Origin: Reticulitermes lucifugus
Taxonomy: Eukaryota; Arthropoda; Insecta; Blattodea; Rhinotermitidae
Direction: 5' to 3'
Length of the DNA: 64,000 bases
NCBI GenBank assembly: GCA_026260175.1
Contig: JAKCWW010000102.1
Coordinates: 87,852-151,851, forward strand
Under the pieces are notes generated by a model. It made no database searches. It saw nothing but the letters and a program-made list of their open reading frames with translations, and was not told the origin of the DNA. Position numbers and translations under genes: made by a program. Shown here piece by piece: positions 12,621-24,118 of this stretch; the stretch's first letter is position 1, and each line of letters opens with the position of its first letter.

Positions 12621-12695
12621 TTATTGTTGTTTTTCTAGCTCAGTTTCCAAAAGATTTATCTTACTGTATATCAGTTTCAAAGCGTCTTTAACGCC
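12621..12695 (-). CDS. Possible terminal coding exon, unidentified protein (speculative)
   Basis: On the minus strand a pyrimidine-rich run ending TGTGCAG directly precedes 12695, as at a 3' splice site. The next 24 codons read GVKDALKLIYSKINLLETEL and end EKQQ-stop at 12621. The peptide is charged, leucine-rich and would suit a helix or coiled coil, so it looks more protein-like than most frames in the window. The frame also continues open upstream of the AG. I do not recognise the protein, see no upstream exon and see no clear polyadenylation signal. A chance frame is the main alternative. Confidence 0.15.
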   Translation of the reverse strand, partial: GVKDALKLIYSKINLLETELEKQQ

Positions 12696-13370
12696 CTGCA
12701 CAGCAACAAAAGAATTGTCGTGAGGAATATCAAAAAGACCGGTTTTCGTTAGAAGGCTTCTTTTATTCAGATGGGTTTGCAACGTGTGAGGTCTCTCGCA
12801 GCTTGGACTTGATGATGACAAGAATGACATCATTGATTATGGTAGTCGGTGAGCAAATCAAATGCTTTCTTTCTTCGTTAGGTAAGGCCCACGCAAATGT
12901 GGCAGGCGGACAGTGTTGTTATGGGAGGCCTAGCCTATGTTACAAGGTGCCGGCACTTTCATATCGTTCATACCTGTACAGTACTGTGCACATCTAAACT
13001 GCTGTCTTGTACAAACTGTCAATTCCGAATTCCAAAATTCGTATTTATTTATCTGTGTTCATCGATGTTTTGCTAGTAGCTTTGGGAACACCACGCAAAA
13101 TTCACTTCACCTGATAGACTTAACGTTCTCCCAGTGGTGCTGATTGAAGTTTTCTGGGATTTAATGCTGTGTCTTAGGGCGAGTAGTTTCCTACCTTTCG
13201 AAGGATCGTATTGCCAGAAGACGCGAATCTCAGTTTCTCCTGTCACTTTATATCAAGAAAGATCAACTTCATTAAGCTCGAGTGACTGCAGGCTAGGAAC
13301 AAAGCAATACGTTTCGGATGAAGTACTGTTGTGAATATTTCTTAATTATCAATACCGCCAGCATCGTAAT
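12696..13370. other. No recognised feature
   Basis: Several short overlapping frames on the plus strand, none with a recognisable domain. Confidence 0.5.
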
Positions 13371-13635
13371 GTGGGCCGGGGTAGCTCAGTCGGTATAGCT
13401 ACTCGCTACGGGCTGGACGGTCTGGGACCGAATCCCTTAGGGGGCGAAATATTCCGCACCCAACCAGACCGGCCCTGGGGGCTTACCCAGCCTCGTATAC
13501 AGCGGATAATGGGTCATTCCCGCGGGTAAAGCGGCCGGGGGGTGGCGTTAACCACCTACTCCCACCTAGCGCTTAGGTTAAAAAAAAAAAGAGTAGAGCT
13601 ACACCTCTACTCCCCCTGTGGGACTTCATGGCATC
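13371..13635 (+). mobile_element. tRNA-derived SINE, family 1, full-length
   Basis: The head has a good A box, TAGCTCAGTCGG (13382-13393), and a slightly mutated B box, GGACCGAATCC (13425-13435, canonical GGTTCGAATCC). The spacing suits a tRNA-derived polymerase III promoter. The body contains AACCAGACCGGCCCTGG, TTACCCAGCCTCGTATAC and CACCTAGCGCTTAGG, followed by an A10 run and a tail GAGCTACACCTC...CTTCATGG. The internal A-run before the conserved tail suggests a two-part element, a tRNA-like head and body joined to a LINE-like 3' end. It is the best-preserved copy in the window together with the antisense copy at 7.0 kb. Confidence 0.8.
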
Positions 13636-14787
13636 GTCAAGGGTGAACCTTACCAGCATCACAATTTTGAACTTAACCATTTTACTGGGGATTACGTACC
13701 GAATTTCACTCATTTTCTGTTTACGGCATTTTCAATACATTGCGCAGTGTAAGAATTTACTTAATTGTCATTCAGCGAGCCTGCGTGTTCCTTCAGTGGT
13801 TAAGTCTAGCCTATATGCATACCTGAGATACATACTAAGTTCACAAAAGCACAGGAGTGGGCCCATTTCGAATTAACTGAATTCAGATCAGGTCTACGTT
13901 AAAAAAATCAAACTATGGAGTGTGGAGAGTAAGATGTAATTTCACGGCCAGCTGTTTGCTAACGAAACGCATTTGGACATGTTTTTAAGGGAAGGCGGTA
14001 TCTTCTCAAGAAATTCGCCTTTAATATTCATTACCATATTCATAGCTTTTTCCGCCGTTTCGGAGTGACATACTGTCTCCATCTTTAGGAGCTGGTTCAA
14101 GTGCAATCTGAAGTGATATAGAGGAAGAATTGTGTCGTTTATATAGGACGGTTTGAGGGTAATCTGTAATCAGCCGAACACCCTCCAACCCTCGTATATA
14201 ACCCGACACAACTCTCCCTCCATATCACTTCAGCATCCACTTGAACCAATTCAGTTGGCGTGAAGATTGAGGCAGTATGTTACTCCGAAACGCCGAACAT
14301 GTAACCACTACACGGTACAGAAACGTAAAGGAAGGCAGTCACTTTATCAACCCCCGCTGTGAAAACATGAAAACTCCAAACCTGTCAATGTTTAGTGAAG
14401 GGTACCAGTTACGAAGATCCCCAGTATTTATTTTTAATTTCTGTTACTTGCAGTTTTGTTGCTTCGCATACTGTGTTCTTCATCCCATAGGGTGAGAGAC
14501 AGAGATTCACACCTACGTGTCATTACATAAAATCAGATTAAATGTGTATTAAAAAGTATAAACACTGACATCCTTATATCTCTACAAACTTCTAGCTACT
14601 TCCCTCCTTACCTGCTATTCTCTTAATATGATGTCACATTCGTCCATTTCATTTAGTAGTTCATCTGTATCGTTTTAAATTCAGTAAATTCTTTCATCAT
14701 GGTTCTTTCTGTGATAAACTAGGCTCAGAATTTGTTCACATAATGAATTAATTACATTTTCCACTTCCCAGTTACCTACACACACTC
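13636..14787. other. No recognised feature
   Basis: Short open frames only; no repeat copies recognised. Confidence 0.5.
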
Positions 14788-15306
14788 TTGTCGTAGTCTG
14801 CGGCCTGTAGTTTAACTGCGCTGAGTTTCTTATCGCAGTCAGCAGTTTTTGTAGTATGACACTTTACTATGACTTTTATCACAGCCCACAGCTTGTAATT
14901 TAACTTTACTGTTTCTTATCACAGCCTACAGCTTGTAATTAAACTTCACTGTGAGTTTCTTATCAAAGCTTGCAGCTTGTAATTTAATTTCACTGTGGGT
15001 TCCTTATCACAGCCCACAGCTTGTAATTTAACTTTACTGTTTCTTATCACAGCCTACAGCTTGTAATTAAACTTCACTGTGAGTTCCTTATCACAGCCCA
15101 CAGCTTGTAATTTAACTTCACTGTGAGTTTATTACCACAGCACGCAGCGTTTGTAGTATGACACTTTACTATGACTTTCTTATCACAGCCTGCAGCTTGT
15201 ATTCTAATTTCACTGTGGGTTCCTTATCACAGCCTACAGCTTGTAATTAAACTTCACTGTGAGTTTCTTATCACAGCTTGTAGTTTTTGTAGTGTGACAC
15301 TTTCCT
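14788..15306 (+). repeat. Minisatellite, 40-44 bp unit, about 12 copies
   Basis: Units begin TTATCACAGCC(C/T)ACAGC, continue TTGTAATTTAAC or TTGTAATTAAAC and end ACTGTGAGTTTC or the shorter ACTGTTTC. Lengths alternate between about 40 and 44. Three units (near 14832, 15132 and 15270) carry a different second half, TTTGTAGTATGACACTTTAC, giving a higher-order pattern. The array is clearly bounded on both sides. There are no unique spacers between units, so it is not a CRISPR. Not coding. Confidence 0.85.
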
Positions 15307-16167
15307 ACGAGCTAGCTGATCTCTTGCGTAAGGTATTGGAACCTACTTCTAAATAAGTGTTTTATGCAATTGCGTAATAGGGATCTTGCTTTCCAGGCGT
15401 TCGTTTCGTAAAAGAAGATCTATAGCACACTTGAAATACTACAGTAACCTGAAGTGTCACTGAACTCATCATCACCCACCCACTTTCCCTTTTCTGTATG
15501 CTGCGCAGATACCGTTACAGGATACAAACCAAAATATTAGGCAATAATGCTTGGTCAGGGTCAAGGAAGATTGGCGTTACGAACCAGTTGCTGTGAGATT
15601 TATAAAGGCGGGAGGACAGAAAAGGCGTAGTACGCCAATGTACGATAATGGAAACTAAATTACGATATATGACAGATCCATCTCTGGCGCAGTATGCAAT
15701 TTGTTCTCAAGTGTTCTTTCAAATAACTTATGATTATTCTATTTTAGCAAAGAGTCTTCCCTCCAGTTCCTGGAAAACTGACCACCAGATAATTTTTTCC
15801 GCTTCAGTCTATATAATAGTTCTCAAATTGCGATATGCGAAAAGCCTGATTCTCATCAGAACACATGTTTGCTTTCTGAGACTAGTATGTCATTATTTCC
15901 GCCATATCTCGCAGATTTTACAGCTACCCGTCAGTCGTATTCCTGGGACTACATGCGGGTACCATGTGAGGATGTCATCGTAGGCTTGCTCAGTAGTCTA
16001 CTGCACCGTGTTGTTAGCTATTGTTCTGGAGTGCAGTCTGTTCTGTTGAGGTGTCGCCCTCTACAGTGAGTTTATTATGAAGTACAAGAGTCATACCTCG
16101 TCGAACACTTGAACACGGGCACATCAGTCTGAACTCCGCCAGTTACTGACTCCGAAACTGTGTCATC
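15307..16167. other. No recognised feature
   Basis: A 111-codon frame (15648-15983) has no recognisable domain and ordinary AT-rich composition. I treat it as chance. Confidence 0.5.
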
Positions 16168-16325
16168 TGTTAATCCAGGGTTGAAAAATTTTCCATATAT
16201 CCAGGAGCCATTTCAGAATTGTAGGCGCCGGTAGCGTGAGGACCCACAAATACTAGGAGCCACCGTACAAGATTTAGTCGCCCAGGCGACCTGGCGCCCG
16301 GGATTTGTGCACCCCTATGTGAATA
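16168..16325 (+). mobile_element. hAT-like MITE with target duplication
   Basis: The element proper is 16176-16317 (142 bp). It begins CAGGGTTGAAAAAT and ends ATTTGTGCACCCCTA; the reversed end, TAGGGGTGCACAAAT, pairs with the start imperfectly, and CAGGG-type ends are typical of hAT transposons. It is flanked by TGTTAATC (16168-16175) and TGTGAATA (16318-16325), a 6-of-8 match in the 8-bp size expected for hAT insertion. The interior has CCCACAAATACTAGGAGCCA and GGCGACCTGGCGCCCGGG and is non-coding. Fragments of the same family lie at 5.2 and 24.0 kb. Confidence 0.6.
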
Positions 16326-19214
16326 TACTTTCTGTGTGCGACTGAAATACAGATCCTTTGGAATGCTAACTTCGACTTTAAATTTCAGTATAAGACTGGT
16401 ATGTAAGTTCTTTTCAAGATTCGAAGACACGATCAGGAATCCTTTGCATGCGGGCCGAGTGGATTCTTTATTCCTAACGGTGGTGAACTATGTCCATTTC
16501 GAATCTTTGCCTGGAACTGGGTATCCTCAGTGGATTTCTATAGTTATTTAATGCGAATACCGGGATAATCACTTGCAAATATACATACCGCCTTTTCACT
16601 TGGCACTATACATTTGTGCTTTTTTCAAAGCCCGACATTGGATCTACGGACTCTTAAGAATCTACAGCGGCTTTAGCAGTCCAATGGCTATTACCTTAAC
16701 ACACGCGGAAGACCTTGACGTAACCACACCCAGCTTTAACGTGAGAACTTTCTTGTAGGGAATACTTTTGAATCTTGATTCGATAATTTTCTTTGTCACG
16801 CGCACTGTCACATGACGGATTTTCATCTTTACTGATTTTGCAGACATACGACATGTCGTCCGCGAGTGGTCCTACTTTGAGCCCGTTTAGGGGACCCATT
16901 CTAGTCTACAGCCTAGCAAACAATTTCCCCTCGATTGATTTAATACGATCCTCCCACCAAGTCTGGCCTCAGGTATAAACATCTGGCAAGCAAAAGTAAC
17001 TTTATTTAAACACTTCACCCGTGTGGAAAATATGAAGGGAGGTATATTTTTCAAAAAGTCAAATTTGAGAAATTACGTTTGTAAGAGGAGAATATTAATT
17101 TCTTGTTTTGTAAAGGAATTCCCCTTTTACTGCTGTCACATAAGTCGTGCAATCATGTGTGATACGATATGTCTTGTCCGAGCTGAAATGGTAGGCGTAC
17201 TCCGTGTCCGCCTCTCGAAATGTTAACAAAACGTACGTGTTTGCTTTTAACTTGGAGAAAAAGAAAAGAGCATTACATGTATCTTACATAAAGGGATTTT
17301 GTTGTATTCTGCTTGGTTGTTATACTGTTTGTTGAAGCGAAATTTTTGTACGAAAACTTGAGGGAGTCTCTTTGTTGGTGGAGATGGAGGGTGAGAAATG
17401 ATGGGTCGACGCACCAGGTAGCCAAAACAGACACCCCAGACACGGCGCGACGCAGCGAAACTGGGGAACAAGTAGAGAAACTGTTACGTCATCATGAAAC
17501 ATGTTATCTTATACCGCAGTGTCAAAACTCAGAAGCTGCGGTTGAAGACTACGAAGTAACTGGCTTCCAGCTGTTACGTGAAGTCATTTTTTCCCGAACA
17601 CTGAAAGGATTGAGTGTGTCCGGGTCTGCATTAATCTTTCGTTTTGGAGCTGCGACCAACATCGGTAACGGCACACAAAACTGGGAATATTCGTACACGA
17701 TGAACATAGGACATTTCATACGCACAGAATTGGAACTGGCTAGAGCGCACTGTTGTAAGGTCTAAGAACTTAGATTTGAAAATCTGCAAATACACTCGTG
17801 ACATAAATATGGAATCATTAATAATTTATGCTAACGTCTGTTTAAGAGATAGAGACAAGAAACATGAAAAGAGATGGTGCAACATGCAGTTGCTGGAATT
17901 TGTTACGTTCAAGTTCAGTTACGTTGAAAATGTACAGTTTGTGTATCTGTGTGAGCGGAAACAAGCTACAAAGTTTTGCTTTTGCCTGTGGCACAAGAAT
18001 TACAAGTTTCGGCTGTGATCTAAGGGTTCTGGAATCGATAGACGCCATAAATGGAAAACCTGAACCCTATTCCACGTGTAATAAAGGCCGCAAGGAGATT
18101 ATTACTCCTTATTACTGCACAGCATGTTGTCTTCCTTGAATTAAACATACCGCGGACCCGTATTCACATAGCCTCTTTTTGACCACAGAAATGCTAGGTT
18201 TGAAGGTAGATTACTTATAAGTTTCATGCAATCATCACTTGTCGTGACTAGACGCCCAACACCAGAATCCCCCCCCNAACAAAAGACTGAACTCCAACCA
18301 TTTCTGCACAGAAATCGATTTAGCTGCATACAGGCCTTTACATGTTGCATGTTCATATGTATATCGCGAGACAGGAAAGCTTTTAGATTACACTATACTC
18401 GTGGAATGGGAGTCCCTTGTATTTACGAATATGGAATAGAGGTAAATCATTGTGACTCTGTGGAGGCCTTTGAGATAATCCGAGAAAAACAAAGAGCGTG
18501 TGTTGACCTTTTTACTGTCCAGCCTGAACATTTGTGGCCATTTATTAAATGGCCATAACTATTCCAAAGCATCTCCAGGGGTGTAAGAGCAGTAGTTTAA
18601 ACGTTTAAGAAACATGCCCTCTTTTGTCTACAGTGTAGCTTCAGGAACAGTGTGCTGCTTAGGAAACTGAAAAACCAGCGACTTACATTCATCAGTCTAT
18701 AACTGTCTGATGTTTTTTAAACCTGCAGATAAGAAAGTATATCTGTCTACATGAATAAATCCATTGAACGTACAACTTACTACAACTACGTCCTACTTGA
18801 GAAGATAATATTTGCAAAGCGACTGTGTCCACGGTGCTTGAGAAGGACTGCCGTAAGAATTTCAATGATGGGGATGACGGCGCTCGAGACCTATCTGCCC
18901 GTTCACCTCCCCTCCAGCCCCTTCTGGCGTATGTTAACAAGCCCAAAGCGCTTGTCGCTTCATAAGGCTATTATGAGCAACATTCACGTGAAGAGATTGT
19001 CTGGACTAGTATTTATCAATCGAGTTGAGTAGGTTCTGTTCACAGCATAAAGCATTCCTCGTCTAGGCGTTTCCTGATCTTAGTTTTACTGTCACTGCTG
19101 CTTGGGAAATTACTGTTTGATTGTGTAATAATTTTTTTTTACATTCACTCACGGGTTTTTACAGCTCAAGTGTGTTACTTGTTTGTAAATATTCCAACGT
19201 CAACTTTTAACGCG
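16326..19214. other. No recognised feature; one ambiguous base at 18277
   Basis: Contains a 150-codon frame (17313-17765) and a 110-codon frame (18226-18558) without recognisable domains. The second crosses the single N in the window, in a C-run at 18271-18277, probably a sequencing or assembly length uncertainty. Part of the recurrent motif, ATGTCGTCCGCG, appears at about 16854-16865. Confidence 0.5.
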
Positions 19215-19297
19215 AGTTGAGAATTCTGGAAAGGGGCCCTCAAAATTAGTCAGACTGTGTTGAGGGGCCGCGGTACCAAAAAGAGTAAGAAATACTG
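19215..19297 (-). mobile_element. hAT transposon terminal remnant
   Basis: Read on the minus strand from 19297: CAGTATTTCTTACTC, TTTTTGGTACCGCGGCCCC, a spacer, then GAGGGCCCC. This has the layout of common hAT termini (CAGTGTTTCTCAACC...CGCGGCCCC). I did not find the opposite end or a target duplication, so it is a fragment. Confidence 0.45.
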
Positions 19298-19471
19298 GGT
19301 TGGACGACTGGAGGGGATATAGAGAAAAACCGTGGAGGAGAAAACATAATCTCTAGGGGGTGATGTGGAGGGAGTCATGTTGTGGGACTTCTTTGCTAGG
19401 CCTCAGTATTAAGCACTGCACTATGTTCAAGAGAAGTTCACCGATTGCTGTTCTCCGCCAGTTGAATTCAT

Positions 19472-19513
19472 TTCACACGCCCTTCCCTTAGCTTCACACG
19501 CCCTTCCCTTAGC
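19472..19513 (+). repeat. Exact tandem duplication, 21 bp x 2
   Basis: TTCACACGCCCTTCCCTTAGC occurs twice head to tail with no mismatch, indicating a recent slippage or duplication event. Confidence 0.9.
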
Positions 19514-20686
19514 TTCCATTACGTCACGTGTACTAGGTCTGCAATTTGATCTCTTTTTTAAAGTTTATGAGTAGTGTTTTTATGAATTTCTTATCAACCC
19601 CATGCTTGATGATGACACACCCATTTCATTTTTTGACCAAACCGGGATCAAAGCCATTACCTCTCATCTGGGACCTAAGAACCTTATGACAGTGATGATA
19701 AAGACTCCCCCCTCCCCTTCCCGAAAGAGATTTTAGCGAATTTGAGAGATCCATATACTAGCTGTTCATTCCAATCTGTTCTCACAAATCTTACACTTTA
19801 CAGAAGTTGTGAGAAGCTAAATTCGTGGTACAGATGAATTCCTATATCACATTCAATTTTTAGTTGGACCTGGAAGTATATTTTACATGCAGAATTCGTG
19901 ATGCAGTTTGATCACCATCGTAAATACGATATCACGATTTCAGTACCTGGCCCGCAAACGTGAAGTGTATATAGCACATTGTTCATTTGCATTGCAGGAC
20001 TGCAAGGCGGGCGTCACAGTATTCGTGGAGTTTCGTGACTTCTGCGGCTTAAACACTGTGGTTAAAGAGTAACAATCAAAGCCTGGTTCAATTGGCTCTG
20101 TGTGAATTTGTAGATTCGAAGTGCGATTCTGATACCGTACAAGTGATGGAGGTTATTTTCAAAAGTTAGTCAGTTGAGGATATAGCCAGAAAATCCGGCA
20201 GGACAAGGAAGGCCTTTCATTAATCCTGCTGAGCTTCAACTTCATTTGCTTTTGTGTTCTGCTGTCTCTATAGCCGATTTAAAAAATTGTGCACTACCTG
20301 AACACTGTAAGCAGAACTGCATATGAAACCCGTTATTTTAAATGCTTTTATTATCGCATTATTTCCCCGTCAGAGGTGAATCATTTCAGATATAATGTCG
20401 GAACCTTTGATCTTCGTTAAAATACATTAGCTACTGTACAGATGTAGACCACGTGACAGTTAAATAGAAATACTGTAAAAAGCTTCGTTCTAAAGCGTAA
20501 CTTGTTGCAGCATTAGTGGCGTAAGTCTCGAATTTGTTTTTTTTTGCTAACGTAGTTTCTAGAAACTGATGACTTGACTTAGTCGGCGACAGCCTAATTG
20601 GCCATCGAAGACTAAAGTAAAGTTTCCTAGGATTTGACGCCATGTCCATTAATAAAGTGTCATAGAAGCTTGCAGTAAGGTATTTG
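19514..20686. other. No recognised feature
   Basis: No gene, RNA or element recognised. Confidence 0.5.
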
Positions 20687-20727
20687 GAATTCTGAAGATG
20701 GCAGCAGTCTCTTCTGAAACGTCGGCA
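20687..20727 (+). ncRNA. Hammerhead-like core, isolated (degenerate)
   Basis: An intact CTGAAGA (20692-20698), then TGGCAGC, a spacer, TTCT, and GAAACGTC followed by GGCAAC. The core boxes, the minimal ACGT helix III and the C before GG are all present. Stem II is poor and the 5' flank GGAATT does not pair with GGCAAC. It is probably a decayed family A relative; its downstream sequence does not match the family A tail. Confidence 0.3.
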
Positions 20728-21189
20728 ACTATTTCGATACGGTGTCTTGAATATTTATCAACACCTGTCAGAACCTCGAATTCCAGATGGTGGACACTAT
20801 CAATTTCGGTACGTATATTGTTCATTCAGGACGTTTCGGAGTTCACGCTAGCCTGCTTTGAGTGATTAGTTGCCACACTGCTGCATGTTTATTCTTATAT
20901 CCAAGTTCAATGACTGGCCCGAGACGTAACAGAAATCCTGTTAATGGTGAACGCATTTGCTACTCACAAGACTGACCTGCTACACTGTGTACAAAACTAC
21001 AGTCAGAGCTTGCAAACTGGTTTACCTGTGGTTACCACCATTAATTTATTCGCATGTGAAACTACATTAAAACTACTTAATGCAGTGTACACGTAACCGG
21101 TGACCCCACATTGCATCATTCGTCATGTTTTTCTAGATCGCATATCGTTTCTAATCATTTATACATAGCAACATATGAACATGAATTGT
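20728..21189. other. No recognised feature
   Basis: CAGGACGTTTCGGAG near 20826 resembles the reversed GAAACGTC block of family A, but no CTGANGA box is near it. Confidence 0.45.
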
Positions 21190-21220
21190 GTAAAATTACA
21201 AGTCATACATAAACATGAGC

Positions 21221-21262
21221 CCTCCTACATGTTTCAGCGATAAATTTCCATCCTCAGGGAGA
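21221..21262 (-). ncRNA. Hammerhead-ribozyme-like motif (left arm, best preserved)
   Basis: On the minus strand from 21262: TCTCC (stem I), CTGAGGA (core, intact), an extra T, a stem II region GGAAATTTATCGCT (5' side mutated relative to the right-arm copy), GAAA, the self-complementary ACATGT acting as helix III, A at the position before cleavage, then GGAGG closing stem I with five pairs including one G-T. Every obligatory hammerhead box is present except a clean stem II. The extra T after the core is unusual for a catalytic hammerhead. Confidence 0.5.
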
Positions 21263-21480
21263 CATCAATACAAAGAAATACATAATACATCAATTTTACA
21301 ATACAGTGTTAAAATATATAATCGCAGCTATAAGTACCGTATAATATGGATATTACTTCTAGTATGATAATGGCATATCATTTGTTAAAAATTAATTGAT
21401 ATGCTACTGTTTGCAATGTGTGTAGTTATATGTATACAAACATCTAGCTTAATATGGAAGTTTTCGGTCCAGAAGGATCA

Positions 21481-21521
21481 AGTCCCTGAGGATGGCGATT
21501 TATCGCTGAAATAGGCAGGAC
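21481..21521 (+). ncRNA. Hammerhead-ribozyme-like motif (right arm)
   Basis: GTCC (21482-21485), CTGAGGA (21486-21492), an extra T, stem II GGCGA-TTTA-TCGCT (five pairs, one G-T wobble), GAAAT, then a degraded helix III (ATAGGC), A, and GGAC (21518-21521), which pairs with GTCC. Compared with the left arm, the fourth stem I pair is G-C instead of C-G, so both sides changed together. The helix III change probably inactivates this copy. Confidence 0.45.
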
Positions 21522-21553
21522 GGTTCATGTTCACGGATAACTTACAATTTTAT

Positions 21554-24020
21554 GCAGTTTATGTGCATATGTTGATACATGTACTGTAAATGATTACAAG
21601 CACAGTACAGTAATATTAAGTTCACATGTCGTTTTGTTTGTAGAACCACACCCCGTAGGTTGAACTGCTTGAAAATTCTCGTCCACCGTGTATGTCTGAC
21701 AGATAATTCTAAAGAATAATTTAGTGTTTCCACGCACTCCATGTAAACAAAACGTTGGTGAAGTTGTGTGAGATGTTAACGAGATTTTAAAACACAGGAT
21801 TCGAAATCCAAATGGAATACAATATTTTATTCCAATTTGATCTGCGATGCTAGTAGGCCCCATTATGTATTTGTCCTTTTTTTTTCTTTTGCATCCTGCC
21901 TCTTCAGACTCTTAATAATAATCCATTCTAAGCGTCATTAACACATTGCATTACCCGCCTATCGAAATCTAAAATAACACCTTACGTCGTATTGACCCCT
22001 TCCTGTTGTAATGGAGTGGTTAAAAGTGATTATATATTTTACGGTATTTATAGAGTTTTAAATTTTCGGGTATTTCGACAGTTCTGGGATACTGAATTGT
22101 ATTCAGTCTCCCCTCGTTGTAATTAACGTGAAATTATATTAAAAGATTGTCCAGTTAAAACTGTACAATAACAAAGCACAAGATCCACCTGCATTTCTTT
22201 GTACTTTATTGTTTTTGTTTCTTCGTGTAAACAGATTAAACATTGGAGTTTTGAATCTCAATGTGCTACTTCCTTGTTAACATATCTGAAAATATCAAAA
22301 ACTGGTTACAATTGACACTCACGTAATCTAATGCACTATTTTATTAAGTGTGGTTGCCACTACATAGACGCACGTCGACATTCCATCGCAGTTCTTTCAG
22401 GCATATTTACATTTCTGACTGTTGTATAGCGACGTCTGTACGTAACGTTTGTTATAACAGAACATTTCAGTCCTGCACGTACAGAAGTGATAGACATGCT
22501 TCCTAAAGCAAAGTCTACAAAGAAAGGGCTCCATATTTATCACAACAGGGGTCGAAAGTTTTCTTAACGTTTTTATTTTTTTGGTCACAAAAGGCGCCTT
22601 GATGTGACTGTGGCCTTAGGTCAGTGCACATGAGCTTTTTCTTCCTGTTCTTGTCCCTTTCATCAAAACACATGCAACCCAGGAATAACGCAATGGGCAA
22701 AATACCGAATTTAAAATATATTAGTTTCTATCACTTTCTATATTCACCTTAACTTTCTCTCTAGTTTTCGCCATTTATTCTGTCCCACGGGGGACGGAGT
22801 GAGTGTCCTTGAACCCACCAAAACTCTCGAAGTCGAATGGGAAATTTGTCGCAAGAAACTGGCGACCAGGCGACCGCATATCGGACTCTGTATAAAGATT
22901 ATCACTGTTTACAATACGAAGTGTAGGTAGAAATTAGTGTATTTCCTCCATTTTTTATTGTAAACTTTCTTACCACCTGCTTGTTTATCTGCAGCAGTGC
23001 GTGCGTCATGTATAGGCTCTGGTGACATTTTATTTACAATTACCAACTGTTCCTGTACTGTGAGATTACACTCACTGCTGTTCGGCGTACCTTCAGTTAT
23101 AGGTTGCAGGACACTAATGTGATCTACATAGGAGATCCGTGTTACTTATATCACTATTGCTATGGAAGGTCAATTAACGACTGGCCATAGCACTCATTGA
23201 TGTTGCCATTAGATGCCGGTGGCATGCAAGGTGAACCGTAAGGCCAGCCAATCATGACGCTACCAGTACAACTGGTTGCCTAGACGACACTAACACACAA
23301 CATACAGAGCGCCCACACCGAGCGTCATGGCCACCAATCTTGGGGTAGATTTAACCAACAACGAAGGGTAGTTTACTAAGGACGGTAGGCACGTCTACCG
23401 TTATGTGAACAAACTTGAGGGAGGGAATTTTAGTTCGATGAACTCTTGAACGAAATGTTCGGTAGGAAGGTCGAGCCCTTCAAGGTTATCCCTTTCCATT
23501 TGGCGGATTTTATGGCGTTATTATATGTTATATTACGTCGTCGTTAGAATGATGAATTGGGAAGGATTTGGAAGGAAGCGGTCTTGGCCAGATCCCGGCA
23601 CTGTCCCAAAATTTGTTTCGAGGATCGGAGGAAAGCCAAAGAATACCGTTAGAACAGGCAGTGTCATGGCCGAGATTCGAAAAGGGCTCCTCCTGAACAC
23701 ATGTCCCGTGTTGCTGCTACGCCAGCCTGTTCAGTTGATGTCATATCGTCTCCATACCTCACAAACCTCATATTTTAATTTCAGCGTGGATGACGTCCCT
23801 CTCACTTCTTAGAGGTACAGTAAGACGGATCTGTTCACTGCAGAAAGTGTCTTAGGCGCAATCATTGACTGCACTACGTAGTAACATCCAGGCCTTCTTT
23901 GCTATATTTGTACGCCGCGAAGCCAATGTGACACCAGACAAAAGCTGGATAATATGCGTATTCCCCATGTTTTTTTAATCATGTAGGACGAGATCACCTA
24001 TATCAGGAGTGCAAAGGATT
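21554..24020. other. No recognised feature
   Basis: AT-rich sequence with short frames only. I find no repeats shared with the rest of the window. Confidence 0.5.
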
Positions 24021-24118
24021 TTGAAAAATTCAGGGACCACCTCAAAATTCTAGGCATCAAAGGGTGACATGAAGCAAGTTACATGCTAAGGACCCACAAA
24101 TATTAGGAGCCGCCGCGA
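24021..24118 (+). mobile_element. hAT-like MITE fragment (family of 16.2 kb)
   Basis: Starts TTGAAAAATTCAGGGACCAC, then TCAAAATTCTAGGCATC, AGGGTGACATGAAGCAAG and CCCACAAATATTAGGAGCC, collinear with the copies at 5.2 and 16.2 kb. It breaks off after CCGCCGCG, so the 3' quarter is missing. Confidence 0.55.

Larger units (their letters stand above)
21190..21553. mobile_element. Inverted-repeat element with hammerhead-like motif in each arm (family B)
   Basis: The left arm (about 21190-21260) and the reverse complement of the right arm (about 21483-21553) agree at roughly 80 percent over 70 bases, including TTTCAGCGATAAAT and CCATCCTCAGGGA. An unrelated AT-rich middle of about 220 bases separates them. 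Each arm carries CTGAGGA...GAAA on opposite strands, so a transcript from either strand would contain one motif. No protein is encoded. Tail-to-tail pairing of such motifs is known in some Penelope-like copies; here it is an inference. Confidence 0.6.

Noticed and set aside
14788-15306. CRISPR array
   Set aside because: Repeats are directly adjacent without unique spacers, and the genome is clearly eukaryotic.
17313-17765. 150-codon frame
   Set aside because: Reads slightly more protein-like than most but I recognise no domain or motif, and no splice sites stand out.
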